From JBCDJG01 sp038748065 (GTDB lineage: Bacteria; Pseudomonadota; Gammaproteobacteria; Pseudomonadales; Halieaceae), in contig JBCDJG010000020.1 of the NCBI GenBank assembly GCA_038748065.1, positions 1 through 64,000 of the forward strand: a DNA stretch of 64,000 nucleotides, in the 5' to 3' direction. Under the pieces are notes generated by a model, which worked only from the letters and a program-made list of their open reading frames with translations, did not search any database and was not told the DNA's origin. Shown here piece after piece: positions 1 to 9,310 of this stretch. Made by a program: the position numbers and the translations under genes. The first letter of the stretch is position 1, and every line of letters begins with the position of its first letter.

Positions 1-714
1 ACGGAATCTCGCGTGGCCGACGCCCGCAATCGTGCGGCAGGCTTTCCCGCACGAATTTATCAGGACAATCCACAGTTTCAGCTAATGCGAACGCGCGTTG
101 AATACAGCTTCTTCAAGAATCCTGATACAGCCGCGGAACATTTTCGCAAGCAGCGATCCCGCGGCGGTCGTGCTGCCGTGGCGGCTCAATACGGGCTGGT
201 ACTGGCAATGACGGACGCAGGGCAGTTCAGCGAGGCACGCGCATTGATCCAGCCCATGATCGACTTCGCCCCACAGAATATGACGTACCGGCTGGCGGAA
301 GTGGGCATCGATATTGCTGAGAAAAGATACGGCCGCGCCATCGCTAAATTGCAGCGTGGCCTTCAATTGGTGCCGGGCAATCATCCTATGACGATGACGC
401 TGGCTAGGGCATACTTTGAGTCTGAGCGCTATGCGGAGGCCGATCGCCTGCTCAGCGAACATGCACGTAGCAAGTCCACTAACGCTTACCTCTGGTATGT
501 ACTGGCCGAGGTTCAGGGGCTAGCCGGCAATTCGCTAGGACTACACCAGTCCCGGGCAGAGTACTTCGCCCTCAACGGCGCCCTGAAGCAGGCCCAAGAG
601 CAGCTTGGTCTGGCCCTTGGGCTCGCGTCAGATAACGTGACCATAGAGCGCATTAACCAGCGCATCGTCTTTTTTAAGCAGGTGGAAGCGCTGCTCAGGC
701 AACTTTCGAGTTGA
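1..714 (+). CDS. BepA/YfgC-like M48 metalloprotease, C-terminal TPR part (5' truncated)
   Basis: The reading frame is open from base 1, so the gene starts left of the window; only about 237 C-terminal residues are visible. The first residues (TESRVADARNRA) match the linker after the M48 peptidase domain in periplasmic BepA-like proteases, where a HP(x)3R-type motif precedes an ARxRA helix. The rest is helical with TPR-like spacing (for example PGNHPMTMTLARAYFESERY). The HExxH zinc site would lie outside the window. By family knowledge BepA acts in the periplasm as chaperone/protease for outer-membrane assembly. The stop at 712-714 is followed 50 nt later by the next rightward gene. Family assignment rests only on the C-terminal half. 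Confidence 0.7.
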   Translation, partial: TESRVADARNRAAGFPARIYQDNPQFQLMRTRVEYSFFKNPDTAAEHFRKQRSRGGRAAVAAQYGLVLAMTDAGQFSEARALIQPMIDFAPQNMTYRLAEVGIDIAEKRYGRAIAKLQRGLQLVPGNHPMTMTLARAYFESERYAEADRLLSEHARSKSTNAYLWYVLAEVQGLAGNSLGLHQSRAEYFALNGALKQAQEQLGLALGLASDNVTIERINQRIVFFKQVEALLRQLSS

Positions 715-764
715 GGCGCTCACCGACTAAGTCAACAGGTAGTCAACGCATAAGGAGCAGCACG

Positions 765-1664
765 ATGAGTGATTCCGAAGAATATGTCCCATCGAAAGTC
801 TGGGAATGGGATAAGGACAATGGCGGTCGCTTCGCCAACATTAATCGGCCGATCGCCGGGCCCACCCATGACAAGGAACTGCCTGTCGGCGAACATCCCC
901 TGCAGCTCTACTCGCTGGCCACGCCGAATGGTGTAAAGGTCACCATACTGCTCGAAGAGCTGCTGGCCAAAGGCCACAGTGGTGCCGAGTATGATGCCTG
1001 GATTATCAATATCGGTGATGGCGATCAGTTTGGTAGCGGCTTTGTCGATGTTAATCCCAACTCCAAGATTCCTGGCCTACTCGATCGAAGTGGCGAACAG
1101 CCGACCCGGGTTTTCGAATCAGCCGCGATTATGCTCCACCTGGCCGAGAAGTTTGGCGAGTTCATTCCCCAAGACTACGCAGGCCGAGCCGAGTGTCTGT
1201 CGTGGGTGTTCTGGCAGATGGGCTCCGCACCCTACCTTGGCGGCGGCTTCGGGCACTTTTACGCCTATGCGCCCACTAAAATCAAATACTGCATCGATCG
1301 CTACGCCATGGAGGTAAAGCGCCAGCTCGACGTATTGGACCGGAACCTCGCGGATCGAGACTACATGTGTGGTGAGGTGTACACCATCGCGGACATGGCT
1401 ATATGGCCCTGGTATGCCATGGTCGTGAAAAACCAGGCCTACGAGGCAGCAGAATTTCTACAGGCGGAAAGCTACAAAAATGTTGTTCGCTGGGTAGAAG
1501 CCGTCGGCGATAGGGAAGCCGTTAAGCGGGGTCGCATGGTGAATCGAGCCTGGGGGGATCCCGCGGGTCAGCTGCGCGAGCGACACGATGCCAGTGACTT
1601 TGATCTTCGTACCTGGGATAAAATCGCGCCGCCCGAGGAGCTGGAAAAGCCGGGCGGGCTCTAG
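765..1664 (+). CDS. yghU: Glutathione S-transferase family protein, YghU-type
   Basis: A 299-residue protein close in length to E. coli YghU (288 aa). It has the typical N-terminal extension (VWEWDKDNGGRFANINRP), then a thioredoxin-fold domain (LYSLATPNGVKVTILLEEL, NPNSKIPGLLD, FESAAIMLHLAEKF) and an alpha-helical C-terminal domain. The family shows disulfide-bond oxidoreductase activity with glutathione and is cytoplasmic. The ATG at 765 is chosen because AAGGAG lies at 752-757 with proper spacing and the protein then begins like YghU. An in-frame TTG at 711 would overlap the upstream stop and adds an unrelated leader. It converges on the glutathione peroxidase gene. Confidence 0.9.
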   Translation: MSDSEEYVPSKVWEWDKDNGGRFANINRPIAGPTHDKELPVGEHPLQLYSLATPNGVKVTILLEELLAKGHSGAEYDAWIINIGDGDQFGSGFVDVNPNSKIPGLLDRSGEQPTRVFESAAIMLHLAEKFGEFIPQDYAGRAECLSWVFWQMGSAPYLGGGFGHFYAYAPTKIKYCIDRYAMEVKRQLDVLDRNLADRDYMCGEVYTIADMAIWPWYAMVVKNQAYEAAEFLQAESYKNVVRWVEAVGDREAVKRGRMVNRAWGDPAGQLRERHDASDFDLRTWDKIAPPEELEKPGGL

Positions 1665-1678
1665 CGCGTTTTCACTCG

Positions 1679-2206
1679 CTAGAACATCTCCACAATCGCT
1701 TCATTCAACACCGGGCTATCGGGCCCGGTGCTGCTGGAGAAGTGCTGCACTTTCGTCCCGTCGGCACTCACCAGGTACTTGTTAAAATTCCAGCTCGGTG
1801 ATTCGCTGCGCTTGCCCAGTTCAGCGAAGACCGGGTTTGCCGCCTCACCCTTCACGGCTGTTGGCGCTATCATGGTGAACGTCACGCCGTTGTTCACGAA
1901 GCAAATCTCCGCGGCTTTAGCCTCGTCACTGGCCTCCTGCCGGAAGTCGTTGCTGGCGAAACCAACGACCGCGAGGCGCTCCCCATATTTCTGGTGGAGT
2001 GCTTCCAGCCCCTTAAACTGAGGCGTGTAGCCGCAATGGCTTGCAGTATTGATGATCAACAGCGGCCGAGAGTCAGCCACCGAACAAAGGTTTACCATTT
2101 CGCTTGAATGCAGGCGGCGCATGTCCTGATCCAGAAAATCCGGGCAGGCGGCATGTCCTGCCAAAGGCATCAGGCCGGCTACGACCAGAACTAGACTTCT
2201 CAGCAT
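1679..2206 (-). CDS. Exported glutathione peroxidase family protein
   Basis: This 175-aa protein has an N-terminal signal peptide (MLRSLVLVVAGLMPLAGHAA). The glutathione peroxidase tetrad can be read: Cys58 in NTASHCGYTPQ, Gln90 in SNDFRQE, and Trp139-Asn140 in SWNFNKYL. The active site uses Cys rather than selenocysteine. The family reduces hydrogen and lipid peroxides using thiols; such Cys enzymes often prefer thioredoxin. The usual NQFGxQEP motif is shortened to NDFRQE. Export suggests periplasmic peroxide defence. The gene starts 12 nt after the SOUL gene and probably shares its transcript. Confidence 0.88.
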   Translation of the reverse strand: MLRSLVLVVAGLMPLAGHAACPDFLDQDMRRLHSSEMVNLCSVADSRPLLIINTASHCGYTPQFKGLEALHQKYGERLAVVGFASNDFRQEASDEAKAAEICFVNNGVTFTMIAPTAVKGEAANPVFAELGKRSESPSWNFNKYLVSADGTKVQHFSSSTGPDSPVLNEAIVEMF

Positions 2207-2218
2207 GGTTTCAACTCC

Positions 2219-2839
2219 TCAGGGTGCGAATGCCAGCGCGCCGTCCTCGGCCCACTCGACATCGATAGTGATCTCATTGCGCCTCAGAAATGGCAGGGTC
2301 CAGGGCGGGTTGTACTGGTTAAGAGCACTGGGCCCTATGGTTTCAATACCATTCTGCGCCAGGGCATCGAGTAATTCTGTCTTCATGCGGCTTACTTTGC
2401 CGCCGGTCGCCCAACCGCCAAAGCTGACGACAGCCGCATAACGCGCCGGCATCTCGCGCAGGGCCACGAGTTCACTGTCGGGCAGAGGCAGATCTTCCAT
2501 CGCGTACGCGGCTGGCATGGTAAACGCCATTTCCGGGGTATCTGTGCCGAGGGTTTCCTGAACAGGGGCCGTCATGGCGATGGATTCTGCCGTGGCGTTA
2601 CCGCCAAAAATGTAACCCGCCAGACGCTGGAACCCGGAGCTGGTCTGCCCGCTGCTCCGGAGCTGAGTCACGGCCTGAATCGATGGTTCGTATCTGCGGA
2701 TTTCAACACCATCCATGCGCGCCACAACGGCGAACGCTGGCTCCTCGATACTGCCGGCCATGGCGCTTCCCCCCAGTGGCAACGAGACGATGACTGCAGC
2801 GGCCAGCGCCGCAAGACAAAGACTTGGATATCTCAGCAC
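2219..2839 (-). CDS. SOUL family heme-binding protein, exported
   Basis: 206 residues with a signal peptide (LAALAAAVIVSLPLGGSAMA). The body matches the SOUL/HBP family: FAVVARMDGVEIRRYEP near the start, the IFGGNATAESIAMTAPV stretch (I-F-G-G-N ... I-A-M-T-A-P-V is diagnostic) and FTMPAAYAMEDLPLP. The family binds heme or porphyrin; the bacterial role is not settled. It sits between an FHA gene (upstream) and an exported glutathione peroxidase gene (12 nt downstream), all leftward, which suggests a link to heme or oxidative stress. This is inference. Confidence 0.9.
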   Translation of the reverse strand: MLRYPSLCLAALAAAVIVSLPLGGSAMAGSIEEPAFAVVARMDGVEIRRYEPSIQAVTQLRSSGQTSSGFQRLAGYIFGGNATAESIAMTAPVQETLGTDTPEMAFTMPAAYAMEDLPLPDSELVALREMPARYAAVVSFGGWATGGKVSRMKTELLDALAQNGIETIGPSALNQYNPPWTLPFLRRNEITIDVEWAEDGALAFAP

Positions 2840-2896
2840 TTTCGCTCCTCCTTCAGTCCGATTGATACGGCCTTCGAGGAGGAAACGGATCAGGAA

Positions 2897-3700
2897 CTAA
2901 AGTGGGCGGAACAGGACTTCAACGCGCCCCAGTTGGATTTTGTCTCCGGCTGCCAGCGTTGCACGCCGACGGCGCTGACCATTGATCTTTACCCCGTTAC
3001 GAGAGCTCTGGTCTTCAATGGCCCAGCCCTCAACACCGAAAGAAATGGTGGCGTGGTGCGTCGAAACGGTCAGATCATCCACCGAAATATCGCATTCCGG
3101 TGCGCGGCCCAGTGACCAGTTGGAGCCACCGCGCGGCAGCAGGTATACGCGGCGATCATGGCCTACGCTGATCAACAGTGCCACGGCAGCGCCGGAAGTG
3201 TCCAGGTCGTCAGAAGCGAGGCGCTCACTGAGGGCGTGTTCAAGCTCTTCATCTTGGCGTCTGTCCAAGCCGCTGTTATCGGCACTGGTCCAGCCGGGCG
3301 GTGTCGGAAACCGGCGGCGAATGGCGGTCGACTCGCTGGAGTGCTGTTCAAGCACGTAGGAACTGACTTCCTCGACCCGGGCTCCGATGACAGTCCGGTT
3401 GAGCCCGCGTTCGTTCATCGTGATCAACAGCGTCTGACTGCCAATGCGCAGCGTGTCACCGGGCTCAAGGGAAACCGGCGCTTCGATGCGTTTTTCATTG
3501 TGGAAGGTGCCATTGGTTGATTGCAGATCCTCCGCGCTGACCTCCCCATGATCGTAGGTCAGCCGAACATGACTGCGCGAGAGCTGCTCATCATCGATCA
3601 CAACATCGCATTCGCGGTCGCGTCCTATAAGGATTGAGGATGTCAGTACGGGCATTTCCGCACCGGTGTCTAAATTCTTCAGGCTGTAAAGCGCTTTCAT
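2897..3700 (-). CDS. Tandem FHA-domain protein
   Basis: 267 residues with two forkhead-associated domains, which bind phosphothreonine. The first spans about residues 18-90 (IGRDRECDVVIDD, LSRSHVRL, STNGTFHN) and the second about 185-267 (LGRAPECDISVDD, VSTHHATI, SSRNGVKINGQ). Both keep the GR, SxxH and NG signature residues. A polar linker separates them. There is no kinase, membrane segment or secretion-system gene beside it, so its partner is unknown. The ATG at 3700 begins directly at the FHA fold (MKALYSLKNL); an in-frame start at 3766 would add 22 unrelated residues. It lies divergently from an RND adaptor gene. Confidence 0.88.
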   Translation of the reverse strand: MKALYSLKNLDTGAEMPVLTSSILIGRDRECDVVIDDEQLSRSHVRLTYDHGEVSAEDLQSTNGTFHNEKRIEAPVSLEPGDTLRIGSQTLLITMNERGLNRTVIGARVEEVSSYVLEQHSSESTAIRRRFPTPPGWTSADNSGLDRRQDEELEHALSERLASDDLDTSGAAVALLISVGHDRRVYLLPRGGSNWSLGRAPECDISVDDLTVSTHHATISFGVEGWAIEDQSSRNGVKINGQRRRRATLAAGDKIQLGRVEVLFRPL

Positions 3701-4009
3701 CGTCGGTATCTGTTTCGCCACCTGCTTAACGCTATCACAGCTTATCTCGCCGAATCGATCTTGCAAGGCCCGGCCGTGTCAGGGTTCAGCGGCATCTGCG
3801 CACGCTCAGCAGTTTTCACTGTAGCCATCATCGCAGGAAAAATAACTCGACAGTCAGTAGAAAGCCGTTGCGGTGGTCGCGACTCCAAGCCAAATATCGA
3901 CCAGATCAAGGTTTTGCCCATCTCGCCGGCCAACACGGATCCCAGGTCATCGCACAACCGGACCCTCGGTCACCTTTCCGGTATGATGAGCGCCGACTTG
4001 AGGGGTTCA
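3701..4009. other. Divergent intergenic region
   Basis: 309 bp between the FHA gene (leftward) and the RND adaptor gene (rightward). Frames run open into it from both sides but show no recognisable protein. TATGAT at 3982-3987 could be a -10 element for the adaptor gene; the matching -35 is poor. GAGG just upstream of 4010 supports the adaptor start. No regulator gene or clear operator is seen. Confidence 0.4.
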
Positions 4010-5152
4010 ATGAGCAACAAGACGCTATTTCCAGTACTTGTTCTGGCCGCATGTATCGCCATTGCGGCTTACCTCGGTAGTTCGGAGCAGGAATTGGCCA
4101 GCATTGACGTGGAGCCCTACGCTCCCAGCGTGCGAGTCCAGCGCGTGCAGTCTACCACCGAGTTCCTCTCAGTCAGTTCTCAAGGCACCGTGCAGCCCCG
4201 TACGCAAAGCGAGCTGATACCGGAGGTTTCCGGGCAGGTCACCTGGCTGTCGCCCTCGCTGATCGGGGGTGGCGCCTTCGAGGCCGGTGAAATCTTGCTG
4301 CGAATCGACGATGCGGACTATGTCAGTGCGGCATTGCGCAGCCGAGCCGTGCTGGAGCGCACGGTGGTTGAAGAAGAGTTTGCTGCGGACGAGTTGGAGC
4401 GGCTGCAGAGCCTGTTCAGCCGCAACCTGGCCAGCCAGTCACAGCTGGATAGCGCTCGCCGCAGCGCGCGCGTTGCCGCGGCCAACCTGCTTGAGGCTCG
4501 CGCCGCCGTCGAGCAGGCTGAACGCGATCTGACTCGAACGGAGATTCGTGCCCCTTTCGAGGGTCTGGTACGTGCAGAGCAGGTTGATGTCGGCCAGTTC
4601 GTGAGTCGAGGCAGCAGCATCGCTACCATCTATGCCACTGATTTCATGGAGGTTCGCCTGCCGATCGCTGCAGATCAGCTAAGCTATCTCGATATCCCGG
4701 TTAACGCCCAGGGCATGATCCCCGAAGCGCGTCGACCGGAGGTTACGCTGTCTGCGAACTTTGGCGAGGAAACCATCATCTGGGAGGGAAGACTGGTGCG
4801 TTCAGAGGCCGAAATCGACGAGCGCTCGCGCATGATTTTTGGTGTTACTCGCATTGACAACGACACCGGCGCAAATACGCCAACCTTGCCCGTGGGTCTA
4901 TTCGTGCAGGCAGACATTCGCGGCCGCGAGGTTGAGGGCGTAGTGCGCCTGCCGCGCGCGGCTATGCGTGATAACCAACAGCTGCTCATCGTAGACGATG
5001 ATAATCGGCTGCGCTTTCGCAACGTCCACATACTGCGACTGGAGCAAGACGACGTGTTGATCGACCGCGGTTTAACGGATGGTGAATTCGTTTGTGTTTC
5101 GCCGCTGCAGACCGTTGTCGAAGGTATGCCGGTCAAGCCGGTTGTTGAGTGA
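4010..5152 (+). CDS. RND efflux periplasmic adaptor (membrane fusion protein)
   Basis: 380 residues with an N-terminal membrane anchor or signal (LFPVLVLAACIAIAAYL). The HlyD/MdtA-type architecture is visible: half-motif of the lipoyl domain (PEVSGQVTWLSPSLIGGGAF), an alpha-hairpin (about residues 110-180, rich in E, R and A), the second half (IRAPFEGLVRAEQVDVGQFV) and a beta-barrel region. It joins the inner-membrane RND pump encoded 4 nt downstream to an outer-membrane channel; no TolC gene is adjacent. The ATG at 4010 has a GAGG ribosome site and gives the expected anchor. Substrate cannot be read from sequence. Confidence 0.92.
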   Translation: MSNKTLFPVLVLAACIAIAAYLGSSEQELASIDVEPYAPSVRVQRVQSTTEFLSVSSQGTVQPRTQSELIPEVSGQVTWLSPSLIGGGAFEAGEILLRIDDADYVSAALRSRAVLERTVVEEEFAADELERLQSLFSRNLASQSQLDSARRSARVAAANLLEARAAVEQAERDLTRTEIRAPFEGLVRAEQVDVGQFVSRGSSIATIYATDFMEVRLPIAADQLSYLDIPVNAQGMIPEARRPEVTLSANFGEETIIWEGRLVRSEAEIDERSRMIFGVTRIDNDTGANTPTLPVGLFVQADIRGREVEGVVRLPRAAMRDNQQLLIVDDDNRLRFRNVHILRLEQDDVLIDRGLTDGEFVCVSPLQTVVEGMPVKPVVE

Positions 5153-5156
5153 GCGC

Positions 5157-8100
5157 ATGAACCGACTGATCGACTGGTTTCTGGACAATCGCATAGCGGC
5201 CAATCTGCTGATGGCTGTGTTGGTCGTGGCCGGCCTGCTGGCATTACCAACTATTCACCAGGAAGAATTTCCATCCATCGAGGTCGACGCCGTGAGCGTG
5301 CGCGTGCCCTACCTTGGCGCTGCGCCCGAGGAAGTCGAGAACGCGGTCTGTATCAGGATCGAAGAAGCCGTGGAGGGCACGGAGGGCATCGATAAAATTC
5401 GCTCAACTGCGGCGGAGGGCTACTGCTCAGTCATCATCGAGTTGGTCGAAGGCGTTGACCGGACCAAGGTCAGCAACGACATCAAAAGCAAAGTTGATGC
5501 TGTCGACTCTTTTCCAGTGGAAACCGAGCAGCCGGTGACGGCGGAGATATCGATCTCGCGCCGCGTGCTGCAACTGGCCATCCACGGTGACACCGATGAG
5601 CGCTCCCTGAAGATCCTCGGCCAGCAAATGCGCGATGAGATCGCCGCACTGCCCGGCGTGTCCCAGGTCGATCTGCTCTACACTCGCCCCTACGAAATTG
5701 CCATAGAGGTCGCAGAGCACACGCTGCGCCGCCACGGGCTGACGCTGGAGGAAGTCGGCCAGGCCATTCAAGGCGCCTCGCTGGACGTGCCCGGTGGTCA
5801 TATCAAGACCCAGGGTGGAGAGATCCTGCTGCGCACCGTGGGTCAGTCTTACCGTGGCGACGAATTTCGAGAGATCGTCGTGCTGACGCGCACGGATGGA
5901 ACGAACGTGACACTGGGCGATATTGCGACCGTGGTCGATGGGTTTGAGGACAGCGGCCTGCAGGCCAGGCTGGATGGCCAGCGTTCTGTAGGCATTGAAG
6001 TGCGCAGCGTGGGCAAAGAAGATACCCTCGACATCGCCGCAGCCGTCAAAACCTACGTCGAGGAAGCGCGCCACCGCGTTCCTGCAGGCATTGAACTGAC
6101 CATCTGGGATGATGAATCCCGGGACCTGGTTGATCGACTCAATGCGCTTGGCAAAAATGCGCGCAGCGGTTTGATCCTAGTGCTGCTGGTGCTCACGCTG
6201 TTCCTTCGCTTCCGGCTCGCCATCTGGGTGGCGGCCGGCATCCCGGTTGCGATGTTAGGCACCATTGCCATGTTCCCGGCGCTCAATTTGTCGATAAGCT
6301 CGATTTCCATCATGGCCTTCATACTGGTGCTGGGCATCCTGGTCGATGATGCGATTGTCGTCGGCGAGCGGATCTACACCTACGAGCAGCAGGGCATGAG
6401 CCGGATGGAGGCGGCGTCCAGGGGCACGCGGGATGTTTCCGTGCCGGTGATTTTCGGCGTGTTGACGACGATGGCCACCTTCCTGCCACTGGTCGCAATC
6501 TCCAGCGGCATGGGCGCATTCTTTCAGCCACTGGGTGTCGTGGTTATCGTTGCGCTATTTTTCAGCATTGTGGAATCGCAGCTGGTCCTGCCCAGCCATC
6601 TGGCCCACCGTAAGGCCGAAAGGGGCCAAGCTCGGAATATCGTGCTCAAGCGTTGGCTGGCCTTCCAGGAGCGCCTGTCCGGCGGCCTGCAGCGCATCGC
6701 CGACGATGTCTACCTGCCCGCCGTCACCCGCGTCACCGAGTGGCGCTATTTGGCTGTGGCCGTGGCGCTGGGGCTGCTCCTGATTATGGGCTCACTGTTT
6801 GTCAGCGGTCGACTGGTGTTCCAGTTTTTTCCTGCGGTCGAGGGCAAGCGGATATTTGCTGTGCTGCATATGCCGGAGGGTACACCGATTGAATACACGG
6901 CCGCCGCCGCCGCGCAGATCGAAGATGGTATCGAGCGGCTGCGCCAGGAGCTCGATGCCGACCGCGACAGCCAACAGGGCAGCGTCGTCAAGCACGTGTT
7001 TACCAGCGTCGGTACGCTGCTGCCCAAGAATGGCTCGGGCATGGCAACGGAGTCGGGTAACCACCTTGCCGAGGTAGGCGTCGAGTTGGATATTCCCTCG
7101 CACTACACCGGCTTATCTACCGGACAGTGGGCGAATCGGCTGCGGGAGCTGACCGGCAGCATCCCTGACGCGGTGGAGCTCACTTTCCACGCGCAGTCGA
7201 TGAGTATGGGCAAACCCGTTGATATCGAGCTGGCCGGCAGCAACTTCGATGAACTGAGCTCAGCGGCGGCAGAATTGCGCGCTGTTCTTCCTAGCTACCC
7301 AGGCATCATGGACATTACCGATACCTACCGGGCGGGCAAGCAAGAGGTGCGCCTGGAACTGCTACCCGAGGCTCGCGCACTGGGCCTGACCACGCGCGAC
7401 CTGGGCCAGCAGGTGCGGCAGGCCTTCTACGGCTACGAGGCCCAGCGCGTGCAGCGAGGTCACGAGGATATTCGCGTGATGGTGCGCTACCCGGAAAACG
7501 AACGGCTGTCTCTCGGCAACCTCGAGCAGATGCGAATCCGTACCGCCGATGGCAACGAGGTGCCCTTTTCCAGCGTTGCCCGCGTTGAACTGTCCCGCGG
7601 TTTCACCTCCATTAATCGCAAGGATGGACAGCGGGTGGTATCCGTTTCCGCTGACGTCAATCGAAACGTGGTCGCGCCAGAGGTTGTGCTTGCGGACCTG
7701 GAGGAGCGCGTGCTGCCGCAGATACTCGCCAGTCACCCCGGGGTTGTCTACCAGTTGGCCGGTGAGTCCGAAGAGTCGGCGGAATCACTGGCCAGCCTTG
7801 GCAGCCTCGCACTGCTCGCCCTACTGATCATTTTTGCCCTGCTGGCTATCCCGCTGAAATCCTACTTGCAACCACTGGTTATCATGAGTGTGATTCCCTT
7901 TGGCGCCATGGGCGCCATCGTCGGTCACCTGATCATGGGTATGGACCTGGTGTTCTTCTCGATCCTTGGCATCGTCGCGCTCTCTGGGGTCGTCGTAAAT
8001 TCCTCCCTGGTGCTGGTTGACTTCATTAACCGCACCCGCCTCGAGGGACAGGAACTGGCCCGGGCCGTTAGCCACGCCGGGGCGGCTCGCTTCCGGCCCA

Positions 8101-8327
8101 TTGTTCTTACCAGCATGACAACCTTTCTCGGCCTGTCGCCCATGATGCTGGACAAGAACCTGGCGACTATCATCCTCGTCCCAATGTCGATCTCATTGGC
8201 CTTCGGCGTGGTCTTCGGCACCGTAATCACGCTGTTTCTCGTTCCCTGCCTGTACATGGTGCTCGAAGACTTCAAGAACTGGCAGGCGCGCCGCGGCGCC
8301 CCGAGCGCCATCGCGGCGCAGGAGTAG
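5157..8327 (+). CDS. RND family efflux transporter permease
   Basis: 1056 residues, the usual AcrB-type length, with TM1 right at the N-terminus (NRIAANLLMAVLVVAGLLAL) and two large periplasmic loops. TM4 holds the proton-relay Asp pair (LGILVDDAIVVGE). TM10 reads VVNSSLVLVDF, so the Lys of AcrB is replaced by Asn, as in many distant RND proteins. The ATG at 5157 lies 4 nt after the adaptor stop; an in-frame start at 5079 inside the adaptor gene is disregarded because it delays TM1. With the adaptor it forms a proton-driven exporter of unknown substrate. TolC must come from elsewhere, perhaps the 62-64 kb gene. Confidence 0.94.
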   Translation: MNRLIDWFLDNRIAANLLMAVLVVAGLLALPTIHQEEFPSIEVDAVSVRVPYLGAAPEEVENAVCIRIEEAVEGTEGIDKIRSTAAEGYCSVIIELVEGVDRTKVSNDIKSKVDAVDSFPVETEQPVTAEISISRRVLQLAIHGDTDERSLKILGQQMRDEIAALPGVSQVDLLYTRPYEIAIEVAEHTLRRHGLTLEEVGQAIQGASLDVPGGHIKTQGGEILLRTVGQSYRGDEFREIVVLTRTDGTNVTLGDIATVVDGFEDSGLQARLDGQRSVGIEVRSVGKEDTLDIAAAVKTYVEEARHRVPAGIELTIWDDESRDLVDRLNALGKNARSGLILVLLVLTLFLRFRLAIWVAAGIPVAMLGTIAMFPALNLSISSISIMAFILVLGILVDDAIVVGERIYTYEQQGMSRMEAASRGTRDVSVPVIFGVLTTMATFLPLVAISSGMGAFFQPLGVVVIVALFFSIVESQLVLPSHLAHRKAERGQARNIVLKRWLAFQERLSGGLQRIADDVYLPAVTRVTEWRYLAVAVALGLLLIMGSLFVSGRLVFQFFPAVEGKRIFAVLHMPEGTPIEYTAAAAAQIEDGIERLRQELDADRDSQQGSVVKHVFTSVGTLLPKNGSGMATESGNHLAEVGVELDIPSHYTGLSTGQWANRLRELTGSIPDAVELTFHAQSMSMGKPVDIELAGSNFDELSSAAAELRAVLPSYPGIMDITDTYRAGKQEVRLELLPEARALGLTTRDLGQQVRQAFYGYEAQRVQRGHEDIRVMVRYPENERLSLGNLEQMRIRTADGNEVPFSSVARVELSRGFTSINRKDGQRVVSVSADVNRNVVAPEVVLADLEERVLPQILASHPGVVYQLAGESEESAESLASLGSLALLALLIIFALLAIPLKSYLQPLVIMSVIPFGAMGAIVGHLIMGMDLVFFSILGIVALSGVVVNSSLVLVDFINRTRLEGQELARAVSHAGAARFRPIVLTSMTTFLGLSPMMLDKNLATIILVPMSISLAFGVVFGTVITLFLVPCLYMVLEDFKNWQARRGAPSAIAAQE

Positions 8328-8329
8328 TT

Positions 8330-9310
8330 GTGCAAGCTATCGATCGTGACGTTCTGCAACACGCCGTCGACTGGCTGACGGAGCGGCCCTGGCTGTGCAC
8401 CATCGTCGCCACGATTGGTTCGTCGCCACGCCCGGTGGGCTCCCTGGTGGTTATCGCGGATGATGGTCGCCAGGTCGGTTCAGTCTCAGGCGGTTGCGTA
8501 GAGGAGGATCTGGTCGAACGACTGCGCACCGGGCAGTACCCTGGGCTGACCCCGGAACTGATCGAGTACGGTGTCAGTGCTGAAGAGAACGAGCGCCTTG
8601 GCCTGCCCTGCGGTGGCCGCATTCAGCTTCTGCTCCAGCGCCTGACCGCACAAGACCGGCCATGGCTGGACGCCGCATTGGGTGCGCTGGAGGAGCGGCG
8701 GTGCCTGCAACGTCAGCTTGCCCTGGATTCAGGCTCGACAGCCACGCAGATCGTTGATCACTTCGCCCCACTGGCCATGGCCGACGGACAATTACGGCAG
8801 TGCTTTGGGCCACGCCAGCGTCTGCTGTTGGTAGGTGCTGGACAACTCGCCCAAAGCCTGGCGGAGCTCGGCCAGGCGCTCGACTTCGAGGTGATGGTCA
8901 CCGATCCACGGGAGCAGTTCCTGTCTCAGTGGCAGGGCCCCGCCGTCCGGCTCCTGCCTGGTATGCCCGATGACGCCGTGCGCGAATATGCCAATGATCG
9001 CCACAGCGTCATCATTACCCTGACCCACGATCCCCGCATCGATGACATGGCCCTGATGGAGGCGCTGGGCAGCGAGGCCTGGTACGTCGGCGCACTGGGC
9101 TCGCAGCGCACGACATCAAAACGCCTCGAGCGGCTGCGCCAGCTCGACCTACCAGAGGAGCAGATCGCTCGGCTGCATGCGCCAGTGGGGCTCGATATCG
9201 GTAGCAAGACGCCCGTGGAAATTGCAGTATCCATCATGGCAGAGCTAACCAGCCTGCGAAGGGACCGCGGGTCCCAGTCAAAGGGCGGCTCCCCACTGAC
9301 AACAGGATGA
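8330..9310 (+). CDS. XdhC/CoxI family protein
   Basis: 326 residues starting at GTG, 2 nt after the RND stop. The N-terminal XdhC/CoxI domain shows IGSSPRPVGSLVVI and SVSGGCVEEDLV; the C-terminal half is a Rossmann-type domain (LLVGAGQLAQSLAELGQAL; YVGALGSQRTTSKRLERL). The family delivers or sulfurates molybdenum cofactor for xanthine-dehydrogenase-type enzymes. No molybdenum hydroxylase is encoded in this window, so its client lies elsewhere. Its stop overlaps the next start by 4 nt (ATGA), so the two are translationally coupled. Confidence 0.88.
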   Translation: MQAIDRDVLQHAVDWLTERPWLCTIVATIGSSPRPVGSLVVIADDGRQVGSVSGGCVEEDLVERLRTGQYPGLTPELIEYGVSAEENERLGLPCGGRIQLLLQRLTAQDRPWLDAALGALEERRCLQRQLALDSGSTATQIVDHFAPLAMADGQLRQCFGPRQRLLLVGAGQLAQSLAELGQALDFEVMVTDPREQFLSQWQGPAVRLLPGMPDDAVREYANDRHSVIITLTHDPRIDDMALMEALGSEAWYVGALGSQRTTSKRLERLRQLDLPEEQIARLHAPVGLDIGSKTPVEIAVSIMAELTSLRRDRGSQSKGGSPLTTG